Of a DNA stretch of 64,000 nucleotides, positions 47,832-56,530 are shown piece after piece. The first letter of the stretch is position 1. Every line of letters starts with the position of its first letter. The notes below the pieces were generated by a model that saw nothing but the letters and a program-made list of their open reading frames with translations, was not told the DNA's origin and ran no database searches. The stretch covers positions 62,001 through 126,000 of the forward strand of contig JAKVCY010000005.1 in assembly GCA_022448425.1 (NCBI GenBank), in the 5' to 3' direction. Made by a program: the position numbers and the translations under genes. Source of the stretch: Thalassotalea sp. Its GTDB lineage: Bacteria; Pseudomonadota; Gammaproteobacteria; Enterobacterales; Alteromonadaceae.

Positions 47832-49382
47832 TTATCTGTCACGCCATAACTGGGCAATTTCATTAAGCGGCATATTATGCAGACTCTGTAAGAAATCTTG
47901 GTGTGACAGCGTACTTTGTTTTGTTTGAGTCGCCTTTCGTTGCAGCCGTTGGAAAAACGCATCGTTTTGCGCTCGGTCTATCGACATATTAAGTTCAGGG
48001 TAGTGTTGCATTCCGTAAAGGATAAAACGGTAGTTTTCGTCAGTAAACGTCGTTGAATAGCCGCCAGCTAAGTCGAAGTATTCGCACACCTTATGCTGCC
48101 ATACAGACAAATGTGTTTTTAATTCAGGGCAATAATCTACCGAGCGCTGCGCTTGGCGCCAAAATTCTGTGTCATCACGATTTGTAAGGCAGTAATGTAA
48201 AACAATAAACTGTTTTAGATCTTGGTAAGCACCATTCATCAATCGGTTATATGAGTCTCTCACCGATTGAGGTACATACTTGCTGGATAAGTGTGTCGCT
48301 AACAAACGCGCGCCAATATTGATGATATGCAAGCCTGTCGACTCGAGCGGCTCAATGAAACCACCAGATAAACCGATGGCAATACAGTTACCTACCCAAA
48401 ACTCTTTACGGCAACCCACCTGCATATTTAAATGAACGGTTTTGAGAATTGTGGCGCTTTCACCATTGTGCTTGGCAAGCGCTTCTTCTGCTTCGGCTTT
48501 ACTAATGCGATTACCATCGTAAACATAACCTGTTCCACGGCGATTCACTAAGTCTATCTGCCATGCCCATCCATTTTCCAATGCTGTAGCTGTGGTGTAA
48601 GGGTTGGGCGCCTGATCTTCATCGTAGGCAACTTGCATCGCAACCGCTTTGTTGCAAGGGAGTGCTTCTTCAAACGATTGCCAATTGTTGTCTTTTAGCG
48701 CGTTAATCAATTGCCCTTTAAAGCCTGTACTATCAATAAACACGTCGGCTTGGTGACGACCTTTTTCTGTCACTATCGCATCAATATTGCCATCTCTAAC
48801 GATAACATCGCTTACCGTCGCTTCAATATGAGTGACACCTGCCTCGACAGCTTTTTTACGCAAAAAGCGTGACATCAAGGTTGCATCTAAATGATAACCA
48901 TACGGCACGACCCCTTCGTATTGACGCGTGTTCGCTGTTTTAGGGCTGTGGTTATATTGTATTAAGTGCGCAGATAATGATGCGCTTTGGTCAAAGCGCT
49001 CACTGTTTTTGCGTTCACTGAGCAACCAACGACTGGCAATATCGAGCCCTGGCCCTATTTGTACATGTTCAAAAGGATGAAAATACTGATGCATTTGTCC
49101 ATCAACTGGTTTCATCCAGTTGTTGAACATAATGCCTGCTTTTAAGGTCGCGTTGGTTTCCTTCAGGAGCTCATTTTCGTCCAGCCCCATAGCTGCAAAA
49201 AAGAACCGGATGCTGTGAACAGTGGCTTCACCGACACCGATAATGCCAATGTCTTTACTTTCAATTACCGTGATATCAACCGTTTTACCGTCTTGGTTAT
49301 ACAAACGATTCAAATATAAAGCGGTCATCCAACCTGATGAGCCACCGCCGACGATAGTAATTGATTGCACTGCATTAACCAT
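47832..49382 (-). CDS. Flavin-dependent tryptophan-halogenase-like protein 2
   Basis: This is a second PrnA/RebH-family protein of 516 residues. GGGSSG (12-17) binds FAD, Lys81 in ATLKAGI is the putative catalytic lysine and EPLESTG is kept. The GEATVP motif reads GEATVH and WxWxIP reads WAWQID (from 272). It is a diverged paralogue of the gene 42 bases downstream, so the two probably act on related substrates or as a pair. A partner flavin reductase is not in the window. Confidence 0.88.
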   Translation of the reverse strand: MVNAVQSITIVGGGSSGWMTALYLNRLYNQDGKTVDITVIESKDIGIIGVGEATVHSIRFFFAAMGLDENELLKETNATLKAGIMFNNWMKPVDGQMHQYFHPFEHVQIGPGLDIASRWLLSERKNSERFDQSASLSAHLIQYNHSPKTANTRQYEGVVPYGYHLDATLMSRFLRKKAVEAGVTHIEATVSDVIVRDGNIDAIVTEKGRHQADVFIDSTGFKGQLINALKDNNWQSFEEALPCNKAVAMQVAYDEDQAPNPYTTATALENGWAWQIDLVNRRGTGYVYDGNRISKAEAEEALAKHNGESATILKTVHLNMQVGCRKEFWVGNCIAIGLSGGFIEPLESTGLHIINIGARLLATHLSSKYVPQSVRDSYNRLMNGAYQDLKQFIVLHYCLTNRDDTEFWRQAQRSVDYCPELKTHLSVWQHKVCEYFDLAGGYSTTFTDENYRFILYGMQHYPELNMSIDRAQNDAFFQRLQRKATQTKQSTLSHQDFLQSLHNMPLNEIAQLWRDR

Positions 49383-49443
49383 AAACGACCTATATATTGC
49401 GCTCTAGCAATCACACATGATTGCGATTTGCTAAGCTTTTCTG

Positions 49444-50145
49444 CTACTTGCTGCTTTTGAGGCGAGCTAAATTATTCAGTTGCTGCATTGACATTAAATG
49501 AGCATAAACCGCAGATAAGTAACCACGTTTTCTCATGTTTAAGAAAACTTCATCGCTCAACTCGTTCAACTTTGCTTCGCTTACCAAATAAACACCATTT
49601 AACTGACGTTTTTGGCTATCAAATTCGAGGTTTAACGTTTGTTCAACCAATAGCTCATGTTCAGCAAGGAAATCAACAAATGCTTTAGTAATATGCGTGT
49701 GCTCAAGGTATTTACCCAAGGCATTCTTACGCTTTTCTAGATAAGGGGTTTCACTGCCATCTTCAGTAAATAGCGCTTCACCTTCATTGTTCGCCATTAG
49801 CTCATCGGTTTGCTGAACCATTAATTGCATTTGACTTGCGTCTTCTGGCGTCGGCATCAGTGCAAATGGGCGGTGGGTAATCACAGCAGGTACATAACTA
49901 CCACGCCATGTATCACCAAAAAATACATTTTCACCTTGCTCAAAACCAAGTACAGCGACTGGCGTAAATTCACCATTGTCTGAGTTTTTCACGAAGACAA
50001 CAGGCATTTCACCAGAAGCATTCGCAAACTCATGCACCACTAAAGGTACGATTTGCTCTTTGGCTACATGAGGAAAATGGCGGGATGGATTAATTTTTAC
50101 ATTGCCATGATCGACAAAGTTGAGCGGTCTTACTGCTGCAGACAT
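49444..50145 (-). CDS. SapC-family protein
   Basis: This 233-residue protein of the SapC family has MSAAVRPLNFVDHGNVKI at the start (residues 1-18) and the family segment VVHEFANASGEMPVVFVK. No signal peptide or membrane helix is visible. The biochemical role is unknown; SapC homologues repeatedly occur next to TonB receptors and halogenase-like genes in glycan-utilisation loci. It lies between the receptor and the halogenase pair on the same strand. Confidence 0.82.
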   Translation of the reverse strand: MSAAVRPLNFVDHGNVKINPSRHFPHVAKEQIVPLVVHEFANASGEMPVVFVKNSDNGEFTPVAVLGFEQGENVFFGDTWRGSYVPAVITHRPFALMPTPEDASQMQLMVQQTDELMANNEGEALFTEDGSETPYLEKRKNALGKYLEHTHITKAFVDFLAEHELLVEQTLNLEFDSQKRQLNGVYLVSEAKLNELSDEVFLNMRKRGYLSAVYAHLMSMQQLNNLARLKSSK

Positions 50146-50270
50146 ATCAAGTCCTTAAATATCATTCTTTGTTGGAAACTCTGTCAGCGGTTATAGCAAA
50201 ATGCTTAACAAAAGTAACCTTTATCTGCGGGATTATTGATATGCAATAAAGTCCCGTCTCTGATGCTCAA

Positions 50271-50296
50271 AAAGGGGAGCAAAAGCTCCCCTTTTA
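50271..50296 (-). terminator. Terminator or attenuator after the TonB receptor
   Basis: AAAAGGGGAGC and GCTCCCCTTTT form a perfect 11-base-pair stem with a 4-base loop just after the receptor stop codon. Leftward it is followed by T residues. It probably makes the receptor transcript abundant while partial readthrough supplies sapC and the halogenase genes. Confidence 0.85.
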
Positions 50297-50312
50297 TACG
50301 TCAAATTGTCGC

Positions 50313-52928
50313 CTAGAAAGTGAAGCTTACACCTGCGTTAACACGTGTTGCCACGGCGTACTGGAATACAGGGAAGCCATCAGCGAACCCATTGTAGTGG
50401 CTGTAGTTTTGGTTGTTACCAAACTGCTTAGATTCCTCACCTGTCATATTCACAACGTCAAGCTTGAACGTAATGTTATCGCTGAAGTTGTATACTGCAC
50501 TTAAGTCCAGAGAACCGAAGTCATCATGTAAACGGCTTCCGTATGCACCTGTCTCACGTAACATGTACTCGCTGCGCCAGTTGTACGATAGACGAACGTA
50601 GAAATCATCAGTTTCGTAGTAGCCTGTAACGTTATACGTATGGTCTGATGCATCAGTTAAGAACGGATTACCATCAGCAAACGTCGTCTCACTCGTTGAG
50701 GTATCAGTTAATGTGTAGTTCACAATCGTACCAAAGCCATTACCAAAGTCTTGTTGGTACTGAAGCTCTAAACCAGAGATTTGCGCCGTTTCAGCGTTTT
50801 CAGTTTGCTGTGTAATCCAGCCAAATGCAGCTTCATCCGCTGGTAGCTCTAATGGAATTTCATCAGCACTTGCTGTACCCGGAACCACTTTTACGAAGTT
50901 TTCAACTTGCTTGAAGAAAAGTGCACCTGAAACTAATGAGTTTTCATTGAAGTACCACTCTAAACCAACATCCACTTGGTCTGCGATAAACGGCTTAAGT
51001 GCTACGTTACCTGCTGTCCAAATTTGGTTGTTAGGCGTATCATCGTCAACACCCAGCGGGCTTGGATTAACGTACATGTCATTGTATTGAGGACGTGACA
51101 TTGTGCGTGCAATACTTGTACGTAAAATCAGGTCTTCTTCTAAGTTAACCGCCAAGTTAAAGCTAGGTAATACTTCGCTGTAATCTGCATCAACTGATGT
51201 TTTAACACCATCGATAAAGAAGATAGACTCAGCATCTGTTGTGATGTAACGAACACCGAAATTACCACGGTACGTTTCACCGCTGAACGTTGCCATTACA
51301 TAAAGCGCAGCGTTGTCTTCTTGAATTTCAGAATAAGCACCTAAGTCTTCGTTCTTACCGATAATACTTGATTTTGCCCAGTCTTTAATTGCATCAACAT
51401 CAAACTTCATGATTTCTAAATCATCAAGGCCAACATCGTATTTACCGTCAGCTAAACCGCTTGTAGAAATTGTAGTGTTAAAACCGTCAGCTTGGATGTA
51501 GTCGAACTTACGGCTTGTCGTGTTGTGATCAGCGAAACGGAAACCTGTTTTAACCGTGTTAATTGGACCCCAATCTTCTAGTTGGAATTCAATATCAGCT
51601 TGGAAGTATGTTTCTTCGTCAGTCTTCGGCGTTTGGTTGAAGTTAGGGCCAGTGCCCATCACAAGTGAACCTGGATCGTAGCTTGTGATATCAAAGCCAT
51701 TGGTATCCCACTTTTGCGTGCTACCAGTGAAGTCGTAGCTACCGCCTGGAATTGGCGTACCGCCCGTACCATCATCAACAACCATTTCGAAGTCAGTACC
51801 ACCGCTTGAGTCCGTTGTACCGAACTGAACTTCTAGCTTAAACGTTTCACCTTCGTACGTTGTTTTCAAATCGATTAGATCGGAATTCATTGTTGCTTCA
51901 CGTGGACGTGCTTGGTAGTAAGCAACATTTAGTGGACCTTTCACTGGCGTACCTGCACCACAATCAACACCGTTCGTTAAGCCTTCCGTACATGGAACCG
52001 CACCGATAAACTCATCAGTTTGACCACCGCCCCAGGTGGTATCTGCTTGAGTTAACCAAAGTGCGAAGTTTGTGTTGTCAGCTTCCATTTCCATATCCAT
52101 CGCATTTAATACGAAAGATAAGTTTTCAGTTGGTGCCCATTCAAGCGCTACGGTGAAAGCATTACGTTTACGATTTTGTTCGAAGCCTACTGGACCAGCG
52201 CCCCACTGCCAGAAAGCTTCATTACCTTGACGCTGAAGGTGACGTTCTTGTGCAACAGCTGACACTAAAACACCAAAGTTTTCATCGTCGTTTTTCCAGC
52301 TATACATACCTGAGAATTGCGGATCTGTCTCGCCAGAGTCATCTGAATACTGTGCTTCGATTGACGCATAAGCCGTGTTTGCATCAAGCTCGAGTGGTGT
52401 GCGTGTGTTAACCACAACCGTACCACCGATACCACCTTCTGAAATGTCTGCTTGAGAAGACTTGTAAACTTCTAAGCCACCTACAAGTTCTGATGGCAAT
52501 AGCTCGTAGTTGAAACTACGCTTTGCTGGCTCTAAAACGAACCAACCAGTTGAAGCAACGTTCTGACCATTAAGCGTGGTTTTTGTTAGGTTTTGACCCG
52601 CACCACGAATAGATACTGCAGAACCCTCACCAAATTGACGCTGAATCGTAATACCTGGTACACGCTGAAGTGACTCAGCTACGTTTTTGTCAGGGAATTT
52701 GCCAATGTCTTCGGCATTGATAACATCAACAACCGCATCTGAAAAACGCTTCGCATTAAGGTTAGCTTTTAAGCTACCGCGAATACCGCGTACCTCAATA
52801 ACTTCAATATTCTTTTCATTTGAATCAGCAACATCATCAGCAGCTATGGCCAATGATGCTGGTATGCTAGAAAGTGCTATAGCAATGCTGCTCGCTAATG
52901 CACCTTTTTTGAATCTAATCGTAGACAT
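50313..52928 (-). CDS. TonB-dependent receptor (chitooligosaccharide uptake)
   Basis: This outer-membrane receptor of 871 residues has a signal peptide ending near ASLAIA, a plug domain (VINAEDIGKFPDKNVAESLQR, about 69-89; VSIRGAGQNLTKTTLNGQ, about 105-122) and a 22-strand barrel ending in Phe (AGVSFTF). The plug pattern matches the Xanthomonas/Caulobacter type of carbohydrate TonB receptors (TIGR01782-like). Two NagR-type operators upstream and the nag genes nearby make chitin oligomers the likely cargo. Confidence 0.93.
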   Translation of the reverse strand: MSTIRFKKGALASSIAIALSSIPASLAIAADDVADSNEKNIEVIEVRGIRGSLKANLNAKRFSDAVVDVINAEDIGKFPDKNVAESLQRVPGITIQRQFGEGSAVSIRGAGQNLTKTTLNGQNVASTGWFVLEPAKRSFNYELLPSELVGGLEVYKSSQADISEGGIGGTVVVNTRTPLELDANTAYASIEAQYSDDSGETDPQFSGMYSWKNDDENFGVLVSAVAQERHLQRQGNEAFWQWGAGPVGFEQNRKRNAFTVALEWAPTENLSFVLNAMDMEMEADNTNFALWLTQADTTWGGGQTDEFIGAVPCTEGLTNGVDCGAGTPVKGPLNVAYYQARPREATMNSDLIDLKTTYEGETFKLEVQFGTTDSSGGTDFEMVVDDGTGGTPIPGGSYDFTGSTQKWDTNGFDITSYDPGSLVMGTGPNFNQTPKTDEETYFQADIEFQLEDWGPINTVKTGFRFADHNTTSRKFDYIQADGFNTTISTSGLADGKYDVGLDDLEIMKFDVDAIKDWAKSSIIGKNEDLGAYSEIQEDNAALYVMATFSGETYRGNFGVRYITTDAESIFFIDGVKTSVDADYSEVLPSFNLAVNLEEDLILRTSIARTMSRPQYNDMYVNPSPLGVDDDTPNNQIWTAGNVALKPFIADQVDVGLEWYFNENSLVSGALFFKQVENFVKVVPGTASADEIPLELPADEAAFGWITQQTENAETAQISGLELQYQQDFGNGFGTIVNYTLTDTSTSETTFADGNPFLTDASDHTYNVTGYYETDDFYVRLSYNWRSEYMLRETGAYGSRLHDDFGSLDLSAVYNFSDNITFKLDVVNMTGEESKQFGNNQNYSHYNGFADGFPVFQYAVATRVNAGVSFTF

Positions 52929-52980
52929 CGACTTTCCCTTACACGTTTTATTTAATTTTTTTGGTTTTTGTTGCTTGCTG

Positions 52981-53021
52981 ATGACAGCGTTGTCTTTTTT
53001 ATTTCATGACAGCGTTGTCAT
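52981..53021. promoter_or_regulatory. Two NagR-type operators before the TonB receptor
   Basis: The core TGACAGCGTTGTC occurs twice, at 52982-52994 and 53007-53019. The second is flanked to ATGACAGCGTTGTCAT (53006-53021). They are 25 bases apart, on the same face of the helix after about 2.4 turns. Together with the operator at 44407 they define one regulon. The rest of the 498-base gap up to 53426 is AT-rich, should contain the regulator's own promoter, and shows no gene. Confidence 0.88.
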
Positions 53022-53426
53022 CTAGTTAACATAAACATTACACATAAAATTAATTTTTGGCTAGACTTTGTTCATAATTAAAACATAAAGAATAATTAAC
53101 CATCTGTTTTAATTATAAATATTTTTGTATATTAAAAGTTAATTTAGCAATCGTCGTTAGCTATTTCTCTAGGATTTATCATATTTATTATGACTAAAAG
53201 CTAAAGGAAAACGACGGAAAATCTACCTATAAACAAGCAACAATAGCCATGAGTATATTGATAGTTATTGGGTAAACAGAACTCTTAGGTCTTTTACTGT
53301 GGGGGTTAGTGATTGGTGAAACTCTAAATAAACCATTGCGAGTTCAAACATTTCGCAATAACCTAGTCCCCGCAAATACCCGAATGGCAAATAACCAATA
53401 GATAACATAAAAGGCCCCCCTCTTCC

Positions 53427-54443
53427 ATGAAAGCTACCATTAACGATGTTGCCAAGCAGGCAGGCGTATCGATTAAAACTGTTTCCCGTGTAATGAATAA
53501 TGAACCTTCGGTTCGACAACCTACGCGTGAAAAAGTGATGGCTGCGGTTGAGGCTTTAAATTACCAACCTAATTTGGCCGCTAGAAACTTGGCAGGTAGC
53601 AAAGCCTATTCGATCGGTTATGTTTATGACAACCCTAATGCTTACTACGTTATTGATATGCAAAACGGGATTTTATCTGCGTGTAAAAAACAAGGATTTG
53701 AGCTGGTCATTCACCCTTGCGATTCAACTAAGCCAGATATTATCGAAGAGATAACCGCTATGGTGAAGAAATCTCGTCTTGCGGGATTAGTTTTAACACC
53801 ACCTTTTTCTGAGTCACCTGAGTTTGTTAGCAAGATCAAAGAACTGGACGTCAATATTGTCCGCATCATGTCAGGCGACGTAGCTCCTGATAACTTAACT
53901 CCTTGTGTGATGATTAACGATAGACAGGCTGCCTACTCAATTACCGAACATCTGATTTCGCTTGGCCATAAGAAAATTGGCTTTATTGCGGGTGGCATGG
54001 AGCATAAATCAACCGTCGAGCGACTTAATGGTTACAAAGACGCACTCACAAAGCACAATATCGACATTAACGAAGCCTTTATTCGAGATGGGGAGTACTC
54101 ATTTGAATCAGGGGTGGAAGGTGCAAAAACACTGATGACAGGAGCAGAAAAACCTACGGCTATTTTCTCCTGTAACGATGAGATCGCAGCTGGCGCTTTA
54201 TTCGCATCAAGGTTGATGGATATCGCCATTCCAGAACAACTGTCTATTGCAGGATTCGAGGATAGCCCGTTCTCACGCCAAACATGGCCAAAGCTAACGA
54301 CAGCTCACCAGCCAAACCAAGCTATTGCTGAAAATGCTGCGAGCTTGCTTATTGCCCACACACGCAAACAAACAAAAGCGATTGAGGAAAAGCTGTATAC
54401 GCCTGAGCTTGTCGTTCGCGACTCAACCGCATCATCGCATTAA
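53427..54443 (+). CDS. nagR: LacI-family regulator, probably NagR
   Basis: This is a 338-residue repressor. The N-terminal helix-turn-helix (ATINDVAKQAGVSIKTVSRV) and hinge (LNYQPNLAARNLAG) are followed by a periplasmic-binding-protein-like effector domain (IGYVYDN, IFSCNDEIAAGALFA, ISIAGFEDSP-like). It is divergent from the TonB receptor, whose promoter has two matching palindromes. The effector is probably GlcNAc-6-phosphate or a related sugar phosphate (from relatives; inferred). The Shine-Dalgarno is weak. Confidence 0.88.
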   Translation: MKATINDVAKQAGVSIKTVSRVMNNEPSVRQPTREKVMAAVEALNYQPNLAARNLAGSKAYSIGYVYDNPNAYYVIDMQNGILSACKKQGFELVIHPCDSTKPDIIEEITAMVKKSRLAGLVLTPPFSESPEFVSKIKELDVNIVRIMSGDVAPDNLTPCVMINDRQAAYSITEHLISLGHKKIGFIAGGMEHKSTVERLNGYKDALTKHNIDINEAFIRDGEYSFESGVEGAKTLMTGAEKPTAIFSCNDEIAAGALFASRLMDIAIPEQLSIAGFEDSPFSRQTWPKLTTAHQPNQAIAENAASLLIAHTRKQTKAIEEKLYTPELVVRDSTASSH

Positions 54444-54495
54444 CTTAACGTATCGATTACATAATGCTTTAGTACAAGTTTAAAGTGCTATCAAA

Positions 54496-55107
54496 TTAGT
54501 TAACTTGGTAGCCTCTTAAGAAAAAATCGACACTATTTTCGATGTAAGCATCAATCTCGCTTTGAGGTAACTGCTTCTTCGTATTGAACTCAATACGCGT
54601 AAATGCCTCGCCTTTGACGACATTAAGGAATTGAACTGCTGCAAATTTCGCAGAAGGAATCGAAAGTACGCCACTTTGATCAAACTGTTCCATTAGCTTA
54701 GTCATTTCAGTTAACAGTCGCTGAGGCGCGGCCTGATAAAAGAGTTCAGATAACTCAGGGTAACTGCGCGACTCAAAAGCACATATTTTATGAACGGCAA
54801 GTGCCTCTTTCGAAGTGATCATTTCGAAGAACTTCTGACCGATCGCAAGGAGTGCTTTGCGAGGTTCAGCGAGTTCAGTTGAAGCTAAAGTAAGACCTAA
54901 CGCAGAGTCACATTTGTGAGTTATCGCTGCTGAAAACAACTCTTCTTTACTACCAAAATGGCTATACACGGTTTGCTTAGAGACATCGGCGACACTAGCG
55001 ATCTTCATCATGCTGGTTGCGATATAACCTTGCTCTGTGAAAAGTGCTGTCGCAGCGTCCAATATCTGCTGACGCTTTATTTCATTTTTACTACGATTTT
55101 TTACCAT
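54496..55107 (-). CDS. TetR-family regulator of the RND pump
   Basis: This is a 203-residue TetR/AcrR-type repressor. The N-terminal helix-turn-helix is clear (ILDAATALFTEQGYIATSMMKIA, then VSKQTVYSHFGSKEELF); the C-terminal ligand domain is variable, as usual. It is divergent from the efflux genes, with two palindromes between, so it most likely represses both itself and the pump. The inducer is unknown. Confidence 0.9.
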   Translation of the reverse strand: MVKNRSKNEIKRQQILDAATALFTEQGYIATSMMKIASVADVSKQTVYSHFGSKEELFSAAITHKCDSALGLTLASTELAEPRKALLAIGQKFFEMITSKEALAVHKICAFESRSYPELSELFYQAAPQRLLTEMTKLMEQFDQSGVLSIPSAKFAAVQFLNVVKGEAFTRIEFNTKKQLPQSEIDAYIENSVDFFLRGYQVN

Positions 55108-55227
55108 CTAACTTAGAGTCTGTATATCTTTGTTTAATCATTCTACTGAGAGGTTGAATGACTTTAATCCATGATTTTAATGCAGCGTAAAGTGATCGCT
55201 TGCCCGACTATCAATGTAACTAAAATA

Positions 55228-55285
55228 AACTAGACAGTCTAGTTTAGTTAACCTACAATAAATGGACTAGTCGGTCTAGTCCATT
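55228..55285. promoter_or_regulatory. Paired TetR-type operators
   Basis: Two palindromes lie in the 262-base gap: AACTAGAC-A-GTCTAGTT (55228-55244, perfect arms) and AATGGACTAG-TCGGT-CTAGTCCATT (55261-55285, perfect 10-base arms). Both contain ACTAG/CTAGT half-sites, typical of TetR/AcrR operators that overlap the promoter of a divergent efflux operon. Confidence 0.85.
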
Positions 55286-55369
55286 TAGTCAGACAACTGT
55301 AAAATAAAACTGCTATAACATGCATTAACGTTACAACACGCATATTTACAACACTAATCGATAGGATTA

Positions 55370-56530
55370 ATGATGGCGCTTCACTCTTCTATTTGCTCTA
55401 ACCTCCGCTCCTCGAAGAGCGTGTTCCTCGCGGCCAGCTTGCTTTTTATGAGCGCTTGTTCTGATGAATTACCTGAAAACCAGTCACAAGAAAAACAAGT
55501 GGGCTATATACATAGCGCCCAAATTGAGCGTGTATCACGCCAAGATAGCTACAATGTTCATCGCGAATATGTTGGTAAACTCGAAGCAAAACAGAAAACT
55601 AGCATGCGTTTTGAGTTCGCAGGAAGAATAAGTCAAGTTTACAAGGATAGCGGGGATTTGGTGGAAACGGGCGAAATTATAGCATCTCTAGGCACCGAAC
55701 TACTTAGCATTCAAGTAGACGAGCTAGAAGCTCAAGAAGCACAGCTCAAAGCACAACTCACCCTTAATAGCGCAAACTTAGCTAGAATCGAATCATTGAG
55801 AAATAGAGACTATGCTTCTGCTCAACGTTTTGATGAGCTAAGCGCAGAGAAGTCAATCTTAATGGCTTCGCTTGACGGTTTAGCGGCGTCTATTGCTACA
55901 CTAAATTATCAAATCGATCGCGCACAGCTCAAAGCCCCTTACACAGGCGTTATAGCCCAACGCCATGTTTCAACTGGCGATTTAGTCAGTGCAAATATGG
56001 CAGCTTTTTCTTTAGTCAACCAAGGTGAACAGCAGGTTTCTGTGGGCATTCCCGCCGACGTTGCTAAAACACTAAGCCTTAAACAAACACTGCCTATAGT
56101 TATCGCGAAAAATACGTATATCGGTAGCATTCTCGCCATTGGCCAACAAGTTAATCCGCAAACTCGTACCTTAGAAGTGCGCCTTGCGATAACGGAAGAT
56201 GTCAAGATTGCCAGCGGCGCAATTGCCAGAGTTGCAATAGAGCAAACGGTAGACAAGTCGGGATTCTGGGTACCCTTGACCGCGATTACAGACGGTATCA
56301 GAGGGCAGTGGAATGTTTATGCAGCAAGCCCAAGTGAACATCAACAACATAAAGATGTTTACCAAATTAGCGCCAAGACTATTCAAGTACTTCACACTAC
56401 AGAAGAGCTCGCTTATATCAATGGTTTAGGTTCTGATGCTATTGAGCTAGTGACAACGGGACTACATCGCTACGTACCAGGTCAGCAAGTTAAAAATGCC
56501 GAGACTCACCTTGCAGGAGGCAATGAATGA
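55370..56530 (+). CDS. RND efflux periplasmic adaptor, lipoprotein
   Basis: This membrane-fusion protein of 386 residues links the RND pump to an outer-membrane channel. The lipoprotein-like signal ends at LFMSAC. The lipoyl halves flank an alpha-hairpin (about 115-185, rich in Leu, Ala and Gln); the beta-barrel domain follows with LKAPYTGVIAQRHVSTGDLV at its edge. The stop overlaps the RND start as ATGA, so the two are translated together. No outer-membrane channel gene is adjacent. Confidence 0.92.
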   Translation: MMALHSSICSNLRSSKSVFLAASLLFMSACSDELPENQSQEKQVGYIHSAQIERVSRQDSYNVHREYVGKLEAKQKTSMRFEFAGRISQVYKDSGDLVETGEIIASLGTELLSIQVDELEAQEAQLKAQLTLNSANLARIESLRNRDYASAQRFDELSAEKSILMASLDGLAASIATLNYQIDRAQLKAPYTGVIAQRHVSTGDLVSANMAAFSLVNQGEQQVSVGIPADVAKTLSLKQTLPIVIAKNTYIGSILAIGQQVNPQTRTLEVRLAITEDVKIASGAIARVAIEQTVDKSGFWVPLTAITDGIRGQWNVYAASPSEHQQHKDVYQISAKTIQVLHTTEELAYINGLGSDAIELVTTGLHRYVPGQQVKNAETHLAGGNE

